A stretch of DNA of 12,510 nucleotides from Holophagales bacterium UBA2201 (GTDB lineage Bacteria; Acidobacteriota; Thermoanaerobaculia; UBA2201), in assembly GCA_002327305.1 (NCBI GenBank), contig DCUZ01000109.1:55209-67718 (forward strand), given 5' to 3'. This document shows positions 5,702-12,510 of the stretch, one piece after another. The position numbers and the translations under genes were made by a program. The notes below the pieces were generated by a model. That model did not search any database. It saw only the letters and a list, made by a program, of their open reading frames with translations, and was not told the DNA's origin. Position 1 is the stretch's first letter. Every line of letters starts with the position of its first letter.

Positions 5702-8149
5702 GTGATCATCCTCCTCGACGGCAATTCCATCCTCTACCGCGCCTACTACGCCATCCGCGGCCTCTCCACCCGCGCCGGGGTCCCGACCAACGCCGTCTAC
5801 GGCTTCATCGCCATCGTCACCAAGGCCTTCCGCGATTTCAAGCCGGCGCGGGCCGCCGTGGCCTTCGACGTCTCCAAGAAGACCTTCCGCACCGACCTCT
5901 ACCCCGACTACAAGGCCCACCGCCCGCCCATGCCCGAGGATCTCGTTCCGCAGGTCCCCAGGATCAAGGAGTACCTGGACCTGCGGGGCATCCCCCGCCT
6001 GGAGCTGGCCGACTACGAGGCCGACGACGTCATCGCCACGCTGGCCCGCAAGTTCAGCCACAGCGAGCCGGTGGTGGTCCTCTCGGGCGACAAGGACCTG
6101 ATCCCGCTGGTTTCGAACACCGTCTCGGTGTACCAGCCCGGCAAGGAAGTGCTGCTCACTCCCGCCAAGGTGCGCGAGATGTTCGGCATCGAGCCGGCGC
6201 AGATGGCGGAGATCCTCTCCATCATGGGCGACAGCTCCGACAATATCCCCGGCGTGAAGGGCATCGGAGAAAAGGGGGCCTACAAACTCATCGCCGAATG
6301 GGGGACGCTGGATGGTGTCTATGCCCACCTGGACGAGGTGAAGCCCGATTCGCTCCGCAAGAAATTGGAAGCCAGCCGGGAGGTGGCGCTCCTCTCGCGC
6401 AAACTGGTGCAGTTGGTGGACGACCTTCCGCTGGCTCCGGTCCTGCCCCCCCTGCCCCCAGGCCCCGCCTCGCCGGCACTTCAGGAGTGGCTGAGGTCCA
6501 TGGAGTTCTTTTCCTTATTAAAGGAAGAAACGGCGCGGCCCGAGGTGCGGGTGGAGCGCGCCCCCTCGAACCTCCCGGCCCTGGTGGAGGCGGGCGGGAG
6601 GTTCCTCTTCCTGGACAAGGGCACCGTGGAGGACCTGCCCCTGGAGGCCCTGGCCACCCTGCCTTCCGACCGCCCCATCCTCGTCCACGGGGCCAAGGAA
6701 CTGTACCGCCGCCTGTTGGAGGAGGGAAAGCCCGACGCCCTGCGCTTCAAGGACACCGAGCTGGCCGCGTGGCTGGTGGACCCCGGGCGCGGCGACTATC
6801 CATTGGATTATATCGCCGCGGCGGTCCTGGGCCGGAGCCTCTCTGACGACCCGGCGGAGCAGGCGCGGACCCTGCCCCTGCTGTGGGCCGAGCTGGAAGC
6901 GCGCCTGGAGGCCACCGGCCAGCGGGCCATCCTCGAGGAGATCGAAGAGCCCCTCACCCCCGTCCTGGCGGCCATGGAGGCGGCGGGGGTCTTCCTGGAT
7001 CCGGCGGTCCTCAACGCCCTCTCGCGCGAGGCGGGGACGGAGATGCTGCATCTGCACGAGCGGGCCACCGGGCTCGTGGGCCATGCCGTCAACCTCAACT
7101 CGCCCAAGCAGTTGCGGGAAGTGCTTTACGGGGAGATGAAGCTGGAGCCCACGGGGAAGAAGACCACCAAGACCAGGCAGCACTCCACCAACGAGGACGC
7201 CCTGCGCGCCCTGACCGCCCAGGGGCACGAACTGCCGGGGCTGGTCCTGCGGTTCCGGGAGTTGGCGAAACTGAAGGGGACCTACCTCGACCCCCTCCCC
7301 GCCCTGGCCGACGCGGCCGGGCGCCTCCACACCACTTTCCGCCAGACGGGGACGGCCACGGGGCGCCTCTCCTCGGCCAACCCCAACCTCCAGAACATCC
7401 CCATCCGGACCGACCTGGGGGCCGAGGTGCGCAAGGCCTTCGCCGCCCCCCCCGGGCGCCTCCTGGTGGCGGGCGACTACAGCCAGATCGAACTGCGCCT
7501 CCTGGCCCACTTCAGCGGCGATCCCGTCCTGAAGGCCGCCTTCGAGGCGGGCGAAGACATCCACACCCGCACCGCCTCCTCCATCTACCAGGTCCCCGAA
7601 AGCGAGGTCACGCCGCGCCAGCGCCGCAGCGCCAAGACCATCAACTTCGGCATCATCTACGGCATGTCTGCCTTCGGCCTCTCGGAGGCCCTGGAGGTCC
7701 CCGTGGGCGAGGCCAAGGCCTTCATGGAGGCGTACTTCCGGCAGTTCCCCAGGGTGAAGGGTTATCTGGACGGGGTGATGGAGGAGGCGCGCGGGACGCT
7801 TAAGGTGGCCACGCTGTTCGGCCGGGTGCGCCCCCTGCCGGAGTTGAAGGCGAAGGATTTCAACCTCCGGGCCAACGCCGAGCGGATGGCGGTCAACGCC
7901 CCCCTCCAGGGGACGGCGGCAGACATCATCAAGAAGGCGATGATCACCCTGCACCGGGAGGGGCGGACGCGGTTCCCCGACTGCCCCCTCGTCCTGCAGG
8001 TCCACGACGAACTCCTGGCCGAGTCCCCGGCGGAGCGGGCCCAGGCCGCGGCGGATTGGATGGCCCGAGCGATGCAAGGAGTGGTACAATTAAGCGTGCC
8101 GCTGACGGCCTCGGTGGCCGCGGCGTCCAACTGGTACGAAACCAAATGA
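5702..8149 (+). CDS. polA: DNA polymerase I, 5'-nuclease and polymerase active, proofreading domain degenerate
   Basis: 815 residues, shorter than E. coli PolA (928) and close to Thermus-type enzymes. The 5'-nuclease/flap domain (about 1-275) opens with LLDGNSILYRAYYA and keeps the acidic motifs DYEADD, LSGDKD and GDSSDNIPGVKGIG. The 3'-5' exonuclease region (about 290-425) is degenerate: FLFLDKGT replaces the DxE motif, and the other two catalytic aspartates are absent (AKELYRR, PAEQART). The polymerase domain carries motif A (D592 in DYSQIELR), the O helix (K645 to Y653, RRSAKTINFGIIYG, with Phe at the dNTP-selecting position 649) and motif C (H768-D769-E770). It should therefore fill gaps and remove primers or flaps without proofreading. 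The GTG start fits the family's MxxLLDGNS opening and lies 8 nt after a TATAAT box. The stop overlaps the next gene in ATGA. Confidence 0.97.
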   Translation: MIILLDGNSILYRAYYAIRGLSTRAGVPTNAVYGFIAIVTKAFRDFKPARAAVAFDVSKKTFRTDLYPDYKAHRPPMPEDLVPQVPRIKEYLDLRGIPRLELADYEADDVIATLARKFSHSEPVVVLSGDKDLIPLVSNTVSVYQPGKEVLLTPAKVREMFGIEPAQMAEILSIMGDSSDNIPGVKGIGEKGAYKLIAEWGTLDGVYAHLDEVKPDSLRKKLEASREVALLSRKLVQLVDDLPLAPVLPPLPPGPASPALQEWLRSMEFFSLLKEETARPEVRVERAPSNLPALVEAGGRFLFLDKGTVEDLPLEALATLPSDRPILVHGAKELYRRLLEEGKPDALRFKDTELAAWLVDPGRGDYPLDYIAAAVLGRSLSDDPAEQARTLPLLWAELEARLEATGQRAILEEIEEPLTPVLAAMEAAGVFLDPAVLNALSREAGTEMLHLHERATGLVGHAVNLNSPKQLREVLYGEMKLEPTGKKTTKTRQHSTNEDALRALTAQGHELPGLVLRFRELAKLKGTYLDPLPALADAAGRLHTTFRQTGTATGRLSSANPNLQNIPIRTDLGAEVRKAFAAPPGRLLVAGDYSQIELRLLAHFSGDPVLKAAFEAGEDIHTRTASSIYQVPESEVTPRQRRSAKTINFGIIYGMSAFGLSEALEVPVGEAKAFMEAYFRQFPRVKGYLDGVMEEARGTLKVATLFGRVRPLPELKAKDFNLRANAERMAVNAPLQGTAADIIKKAMITLHREGRTRFPDCPLVLQVHDELLAESPAERAQAAADWMARAMQGVVQLSVPLTASVAAASNWYETK

Positions 8150-9333
8150 GACGGACCATCGCCCTGCTTATGCTCGCGTGCGCCCTGTGGGCGCAGGAAT
8201 CCCCCTTCAAGGAGGCCGACGAGGCCTACGCCCAGGGGAAGCTGAGGTCCGCCGAGAAGCTCTACAGCGCCATCGCCATCGCCAACCCGGACCCGCAGGT
8301 GCAGGCCGACGCCTTCCTCCGCCTGGCGTGGGTGCAGTTCTCCCTCAACGAGAAGCAGGCGGCCCTTTACTCCCTGGAGAAGGCCCTGACGCTCAACCCC
8401 AAACTGACGGTGGACCCCAATATCTACAACCAGGAGTTCTACCGCCTCTTCGAGATGGCCTCGCTGAGGCGCACGCTGGCCTCCTCGTCGCCGGGCGACG
8501 ATCCGCTGGGCGAGCGCGCCGTTCCCATCCCCGGCCTCTTCGTCCCCGCGCGGGAGGAGGCCCTGCCCTCCCCCCCCGTGAAGATGCTCTCCCTTCCCGC
8601 CACAACGCCGTTTGCCGTCCCGCTGGACAACAAGATCCTTCCGGCCGCCCAGAAAGCCCCCGGCGCCATCGCCATGGAGGGGGACATCACCCTGGCCGTC
8701 CTGGTGGACGCGCTGGGCAAGCCGAGGCAGGCGCGGGTCTACCAATCGGACTTTCCCCAGTTCGGCGACACCATCGTCCGGCAGGCGCTGGCGTGGAAGT
8801 TCACCCCCGCGGCCAAAACGGGACGCCCGGTGGCCACCTGGACCGCCGTGGTCCTCCGCTTGAAGTCGAAGTACAAGTGGGACATCCAATCGGCGAAGTT
8901 CACCCCCGCCGCCCAGGACGATCCCATCCCCGTGTTCCTCCCGTGGGGGTTCCAGCGGGACCGCATCCCCGGGGAATACCAGACGGCCGTGTTCAAGGAC
9001 GCCGAGAACATCCACGCCGTGGACGCCATGCCCGATCTCAGAAAAGCCGACGTGGACCTGGACGACTTCTCGGGGAGGGAGACCATCAAGGGGGTGGTGT
9101 GGATCGGCCCCGACGGGAGGGTGAAGAAGTTCCGCGCCACGCAGATCCACGCCCCCGGCCTCATCCCCTACCTGGAACAGGCCCTGACCGAGGGCTACGC
9201 CTTCACCCCCCCGCTCAGCGGCGGCCGGCCGGTGGAGGCGTGGCTCAACGCCGAGATCACGGTCGAGTACAAACTGCAAGCCCCCAAGCTGCTGGCGTCG
9301 AAGAGCGTAAAGGTCAACCTCTACGCTCCGTGA
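8146..9333 (+). CDS. Exported TPR protein with tandem TonB C-terminal-like domains
   Basis: 395 residues from the ATG that overlaps the polA stop (ATGA). A short signal peptide, RRTIALLMLACALWA, is followed by QESP. Residues about 18-100 form TPR-like helical hairpins (ADEAYAQGKLRSAEKLYSAI..., AFLRLAWVQFSLNEKQAALY). After a linker, two TonB_C-like alpha/beta folds follow: about 180-250 (GDITLAVLVDALGKPRQARV ... ALAWKFTPA) and about 305-385 (GVVWIGPDGRVKKFRAT ... ALTEGYAFTPP). Such domains normally contact outer-membrane receptors, but here there is no transmembrane anchor or Pro-rich spacer. A soluble periplasmic scaffold is therefore more likely than a true energy transducer. The upstream frame extension (to 8056) lies inside polA and lacks a signal peptide, so I reject it. 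No Shine-Dalgarno is obvious, so start by coupling is inferred. The protein's actual role is unknown. Confidence 0.75.
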   Translation: MRRTIALLMLACALWAQESPFKEADEAYAQGKLRSAEKLYSAIAIANPDPQVQADAFLRLAWVQFSLNEKQAALYSLEKALTLNPKLTVDPNIYNQEFYRLFEMASLRRTLASSSPGDDPLGERAVPIPGLFVPAREEALPSPPVKMLSLPATTPFAVPLDNKILPAAQKAPGAIAMEGDITLAVLVDALGKPRQARVYQSDFPQFGDTIVRQALAWKFTPAAKTGRPVATWTAVVLRLKSKYKWDIQSAKFTPAAQDDPIPVFLPWGFQRDRIPGEYQTAVFKDAENIHAVDAMPDLRKADVDLDDFSGRETIKGVVWIGPDGRVKKFRATQIHAPGLIPYLEQALTEGYAFTPPLSGGRPVEAWLNAEITVEYKLQAPKLLASKSVKVNLYAP

Positions 9334-10577
9334 TCGCCGTCCATCCGTTCACCCTTCCCAACGGCCTCTCCTGCCTGCATCTCGAAGACCCCGGCGCCCG
9401 CGCCGCCTCGGTGCAGGTGTGGTACCGGGTGGGGAGCGCGCACGAGACGCCGGAGACCTTCGGCCTCGCCCATCTCCTGGAGCACCTGAGTTTCAAGGGG
9501 ACGGCGGCGGTGGGCCCGGAGGAGCACATGCGCCTCATCCAGAAGGCCGGGGGGCAGGCCAACGCCTTCACCTCCGAGGAGGTGACGGTGATGCACCAGA
9601 CCCTCCCCGCCGGCGACGCCGACCTGGCCCTGCGCCTGGAGGCGGACCGGATGGAGAACCTGACCCTGGACCCGGACCTCTTCGAGCGTGAGCGGGCGGT
9701 GGTCCTGGAGGAGTACAAGGAGCGGATCGAGAACCAGCCCCTCTCGGCGGCCGTCAGCCGCGCCCGGACGGCTTTGCTCGGCGACCACCCCTACGCCCAC
9801 GACCCGGCGGGGACCCGCGAGAGTTTGGCGGCCCTGACGGTGGACCGCGCCCGCGCGTTCTACGCCAGCCATTACCACCCCCGCAACGCCGTCCTCGTCT
9901 TGGCCGGCCCCTTCGGCCCGGCCGAGGCGCGGGAGATGGTGGAGCGGTGGTTCGGTCCCGTGAAGAAGGGCGGGGAGCCCCCGCCTCCGCCTCCCCCCTT
10001 CCCGGCTTCCCCCCCTTCCCGGCTCTGCGAGGCCATCCCGGTGAAGGCCAGCGCCCACGCCCTGATCTCCTTTTTTCCACGGGACCCCTCCCTCTACCAC
10101 GCCTTGCAGGTCCTCCAGGCCTATCTGGGCGACGGGGAGAACGCCCTGCTGAAGAAGGCCCTGCAGGAAAAAAAGTTCTGGGTCCTCCACGCCGGCGCCC
10201 TCTTCTACCCGGCGCTCTGCGGCTACGCGTTCGTCTTCTACTCCCTCCGGTATCCCCATTTCCCCGACGGCGGCCTCCCCGCCCTCGCCCGCCGCCTGCT
10301 GGAGCGGACGGCCCATGAGGGGCTCCCGCCCGCGCGGCTCGAGCAGTTGAAGGGGCGGGCCGCCATCGCCCATCTGGGCAGTTTGACGGGCTCGGAGAAA
10401 AAGGCCCTGCGGCTCGGCGAATGCGCCGTCCTGCGGGGGGACGCCGGCCTTTTCTTCGACGACGCCCGGCGGTTCGAGGCGCTGACGGATTCCGACCTTC
10501 GGCGCGCCGCCGGGACCGTCCTCAACGCCCCCCGGGCGGAAGTCCTGATGCGAGGTTCGCTGTGGAAGCGGTCCTGA
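9330..10577 (+). CDS. M16-family zinc peptidase, catalytic subunit
   Basis: 415 residues, one M16B unit of two similar halves. The inverted zinc motif is intact: H48-L-L-E51-H52 in GLAHLLEHLSFKGT. The third ligand is E128 (VVLEEYKE), 80 residues after H48, the usual spacing in this family. In the C-terminal half, the Arg/Tyr pair that most M16B partners contribute to substrate binding is missing: the equivalent segment reads LQEKKFWVL, with Gln279 and Leu286 in their places. This is the pattern of a catalytic subunit needing a partner, like beta-MPP. GTG overlaps the preceding stop (GTGA). The frame continues upstream only inside the previous gene. No signal peptide is seen, so it may act in the cytoplasm, although it follows an exported protein. 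Confidence 0.9.
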   Translation: MIAVHPFTLPNGLSCLHLEDPGARAASVQVWYRVGSAHETPETFGLAHLLEHLSFKGTAAVGPEEHMRLIQKAGGQANAFTSEEVTVMHQTLPAGDADLALRLEADRMENLTLDPDLFERERAVVLEEYKERIENQPLSAAVSRARTALLGDHPYAHDPAGTRESLAALTVDRARAFYASHYHPRNAVLVLAGPFGPAEAREMVERWFGPVKKGGEPPPPPPPFPASPPSRLCEAIPVKASAHALISFFPRDPSLYHALQVLQAYLGDGENALLKKALQEKKFWVLHAGALFYPALCGYAFVFYSLRYPHFPDGGLPALARRLLERTAHEGLPPARLEQLKGRAAIAHLGSLTGSEKKALRLGECAVLRGDAGLFFDDARRFEALTDSDLRRAAGTVLNAPRAEVLMRGSLWKRS

Positions 10578-11848
10578 GCGGCGGCCTCAGGGTCATCCAT
10601 GTGCCGATGGCCTACCCCCCGTGCCATTTCCTCGGGATCCTCCTTCCCCGCGGGTCCTTCGCCGATCCGGCGGGACGGGAAGGGCTCCACTCCCTCCTCA
10701 CCCACCTGCTCTTCAAGTCGGCCGACGGCCGCCCCTCCGAGCGCCTCCAGGAGGCCTGGGACCGCCTGGGCGCCGTGGCGGAGGCCGCCTCGGAGCCCGA
10801 GTACTCGGTCCTCTCGCTGGAGGTCCTGGAGGACCGCCTGCCGCAAGCGCTCGACCTGTTCGCCCGGTGCGTCGAAGGGGCGGTCTTCCCCGACGCCGAG
10901 ATCGCCCTGGCCAAGCGGGGGATGAAGGGGGGCCTGCGGGTCTCCCTCACCGACCCCGACTTCATCACCGAGGTGCACGCCTTCGCCCTGGCCTACGGCG
11001 AAGGGCACCCGCTGGCCCACCCCGCCACGGTCAAAAGTTTGGGCCGCCTCACCGGGCGGGACCTTCGGGCCGGCTACTCCGACCTGCTCCGGACCGGGCG
11101 GCGGGCCTGCTTCGTCGCCTCCCCCTGGCCCGCGGAGCGGATCGTCCCCCTCCTGGCCGGCGCCTTCTCCACCTGGCGCATCGCCCCCGAGCCCCACGCC
11201 CCCTGGCCGGCCATGCCCCCGGCGGACCGCCCCCGCGCCCGACTCATCCCCAGGAAGAAGATGACCCAGGTGTGCCTCCACGCCCTTCTGCCCGCCCCGC
11301 CGCGCCCCCACCCGGACTACCTGCCCCTCAAACTGGCCATGTACGGCCTGGCCGAAGGGGGCTTTTCGGCCCGCCTGATGGCCCGCCTGAGGGTGGAGCT
11401 CTCTTCCACCTACGGGATCTCGGGGGCCTACCGGGGCCTGCGCGACTTCGGCTACCTCCAGCTCTCCACCATGGTGGACGGCGCCCTGGCGCCGAAGGCC
11501 CTGGGGCTCATCCGTTCCGAGTACGCCCGGTGGCGAACCGAGGGGCCGACGGGGGAGGAGCTGGAGGAGGCCCGCGACTACAACCTCAAGGCCCTGCCGC
11601 TCCTGACCGACAGCCCCGCCGACCTGGGCTCGCTCCTCCTGCGCAACCATCTCCACGGACTCCCCTCCGACTACCTCGACCGATACATGGAGCGCCTCCG
11701 CGCCGTGACGCTGGATGAGGTCCGGGGCGCGGTTGCGGCCCTCCCCCCCTTCCTCCCCTTCTGGGCCGCCTCGGGCGCCCCCGCGGCCCTGCGCGCCTGT
11801 TTCGCGGGGCTGGACGCCGTGGAGGAGCGGGGGTGGGAGGAGTTTTAA
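10562..11848 (+). CDS. M16-family non-catalytic partner subunit
   Basis: 428 residues with the M16 fold but a lost zinc site: the HxxEH position reads S44-L-L-T47-H48 (GLHSLLTHLLFKSADG). The C-terminal half retains the Arg/Tyr pair R277 and Y284 (RLRVELSSTYGISGAY) at the normal 7-residue spacing, exactly where the neighbour has lost it. The two proteins therefore look like complementary halves of one active site, as in mitochondrial processing peptidase and bacterial M16B heterodimers. The start is the GTG at 10562: GAGG lies 6 nt upstream, and the encoded sequence EAVLSGGLRVIHVPM matches the first strand of the family. It overlaps the catalytic subunit by 16 nt. It is probably the last gene of the polA operon. 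Confidence 0.87.
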   Translation: MEAVLSGGLRVIHVPMAYPPCHFLGILLPRGSFADPAGREGLHSLLTHLLFKSADGRPSERLQEAWDRLGAVAEAASEPEYSVLSLEVLEDRLPQALDLFARCVEGAVFPDAEIALAKRGMKGGLRVSLTDPDFITEVHAFALAYGEGHPLAHPATVKSLGRLTGRDLRAGYSDLLRTGRRACFVASPWPAERIVPLLAGAFSTWRIAPEPHAPWPAMPPADRPRARLIPRKKMTQVCLHALLPAPPRPHPDYLPLKLAMYGLAEGGFSARLMARLRVELSSTYGISGAYRGLRDFGYLQLSTMVDGALAPKALGLIRSEYARWRTEGPTGEELEEARDYNLKALPLLTDSPADLGSLLLRNHLHGLPSDYLDRYMERLRAVTLDEVRGAVAALPPFLPFWAASGAPAALRACFAGLDAVEERGWEEF

Positions 11849-12221
11849 CCCGAGTGGCTCACGCGGTTCTTTGCCCCGGCGCCGCCGAAGAGCTTGCCCG
11901 CGGCGTTTGCCCCCCGGCCTTCCCCGGCATCCCGCCGCAACCCCTTGAGAGCGGAAAATGGGGTCCCCGCGCCCACCGGGAGGGGTGAGGTCACCGTCCG
12001 TGACGGCTGCCGCGGAGCCATCGTGGACCGCGGAATCCCTGCGCGACCCGGGCCCTTCATGGGACTAAAAGAAACTATTCCCCGCACACTACAATTGATA
12101 TGATGTGTGTAATATTTTCACGGTAAATTCCATGACAATAAATGCATTGTGAAATGCCTCACTAAGCTCTAATCGCTTTGCATTAAACTACTTGTGAATT
12201 CCCATATTGACCGCTTGCCTA

Positions 12222-12250
12222 TTGACATAGTTGGATTTCCAAACTAAAAT
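12222..12250 (+). promoter_or_regulatory. Consensus sigma-70-type promoter for the downstream secreted protein
   Basis: A perfect -35 box TTGACA (12222-12227) is separated by exactly 17 nt from a near-consensus -10 box TAAAAT (12245-12250). Transcription would start near 12257, giving a leader of about 59 nt before the ATG at 12316. It differs in design from the extended -10, leaderless promoters of the HD operon and polA. Confidence 0.8.
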
Positions 12251-12301
12251 AGGTCCCACAAATGTACATAGGCCGAAGTGCAGTCCAACCGTTTCCCCGA
12301 C

Positions 12302-12307
12302 AGGAGG
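12302..12307 (+). promoter_or_regulatory. Full-consensus Shine-Dalgarno AGGAGG
   Basis: AGGAGG lies 8 nt before the ATG at 12316 and fixes this start. It is the strongest ribosome binding site in the window. Confidence 0.85.
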
Positions 12308-12315
12308 GTATCCGT

Positions 12316-12510
12316 ATGTCCAAAACTAAGAAGTCTTTCCAATTCCCCTTGGCCGTTCTTTTCGCCGTGTTGTTCGGCGCAGCGATGGCGCAAATCGGAT
12401 TTGCGCAAATCTGCACGAGCGGCGGAGGGGGTGGCGGGGTTGTGTTGAAGACCATCACCCTTGATGGCGACCCCTCCGACTGGGCGTGTTTTGGTTCAGC
12501 CGAAAAAGGA
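12316..12510 (+). CDS. Secreted glycine-rich protein, N-terminus only (runs off the window)
   Basis: Sixty-five codons are visible. A KTKK basic start and a hydrophobic stretch (FPLAVLFAVLFGAAMAQIGFA) make a Sec signal peptide, with cleavage likely after AMA or GFA at about residues 25-30. A run of six glycines follows, then KTITLDGDPSDWACFG. The I-T-L/V-D-G-D-x-S-D-W pattern is typical of the first strand of extracellular beta-sandwich domains related to CBM9 or DOMON folds, which bind sugars or other ligands. The domain itself is outside the window, so function stays open. The strong promoter and Shine-Dalgarno suggest an abundant product. Confidence 0.75.
   Translation, partial: MSKTKKSFQFPLAVLFAVLFGAAMAQIGFAQICTSGGGGGGVVLKTITLDGDPSDWACFGSAEKG

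Larger units (their letters stand above)
11849..12315. other. Intergenic region with a sharp GC-to-AT transition
   Basis: No supported gene lies here. From 11849 to about 12060 the DNA is very GC-rich; short open frames exist on both strands but have no recognisable content or start signals. From about 12064 on it is AT-rich. Weak structures are: CGCCGC (11880-11885) with GCGGCG (11900-11905) followed by TTT; GTCAC/GTGAC at 11990-12004; CACAC/GTGTG at 12085-12109 followed by TAATATTTT, the best but still poor terminator candidate for the polA-M16 operon; and ACAAT/ATTGT at 12135-12150. The region ends in a strong promoter and 5' leader for the next gene. Confidence 0.6.

Noticed and set aside
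8146..8200. Lipoprotein signal (LMLAC) in the TonB-C-like protein
   Set aside because: Leu at -2 and the very short upstream segment do not fit a lipobox well; ordinary signal peptidase I cleavage near ALWA is more likely.
6518..9279. Long minus-strand open frames opposite polA and the TonB-C gene
   Set aside because: They shadow clearly real genes on the plus strand and have low-complexity Gly/Arg/Leu composition.
10169..10175. A AAA AAG slippery heptamer in frame inside the first M16 gene, with an open -1 frame to 10318
   Set aside because: The heptamer is correctly phased, but the -1 product would cut the second half of a protein whose full-length frame is well conserved. The -1 frame is long mainly because of high GC. 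Chance is the simpler explanation without conservation data.
11894..12103. Short frames on both strands in the gap after the M16 genes
   Set aside because: There are no start signals, domains or codon-position bias that I can see; the GC-rich part gives open frames by chance.

Overview
The window looks like a piece of chromosome from a GC-rich, Gram-negative-type bacterium. Secreted LamG/FnIII proteins, a TPR plus TonB-C-like protein whose signal peptide ends in 'WAQ', a PolA with a dead proofreading domain, and a paired M16 protease together suggest Acidobacteriota or a neighbouring phylum. This placement is inference; no rRNA or other phylogenetic marker is present.

Layout. (1) Positions 1-1831, minus strand: an HD-domain phosphohydrolase, then leuC, then the start of leuD. 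These form a compact operon read from a promoter whose -10 box lies 6 nt before the first ATG. (2) Positions about 1977-5700: a visibly AT-richer block. It is dominated by one large secreted protein with four LamG-type lectin-fold domains and two C-terminal FnIII-like domains, also on the minus strand. Upstream of it lies a 58-codon stub. The stub's first ~30 residues look like the N-terminus of a type IIG-like restriction-modification enzyme, and it still carries an intact TATAAT-ATG start module. A CCGATW hexamer repeat and the polA promoter follow. (3) Positions 5702-11848, plus strand, very GC-rich: polA, a TPR/TonB-C-like protein, and two M16 peptidase genes. Each gene overlaps the next by 4 to 16 nt, so they are almost certainly co-translated. 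(4) Positions 11849-12315: a non-coding gap with a sharp GC-to-AT transition, ending in a textbook sigma-70 promoter and Shine-Dalgarno. (5) Positions 12316 to the end: the start of a secreted glycine-rich protein.

How the genes work together. leuC/leuD form the two subunits of an isopropylmalate isomerase-type hydratase; the HD protein's link to them is unknown. The two M16 genes encode complementary half-sites: the first has HxxEH plus the distal Glu, and the second has lost HxxEH but keeps the Arg/Tyr pair. They therefore most probably form an obligate heterodimer. Why this pair and the TonB-C-like protein share a transcript with DNA polymerase I is not evident.

No clearly new defence or mobile system is visible. 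The most interesting points are the recurrent leaderless start module (near-identical at two loci), the R-M stub that may now lend its promoter to the LamG gene, the mosaic duplication inside the LamG gene, and the split-active-site M16 pair.
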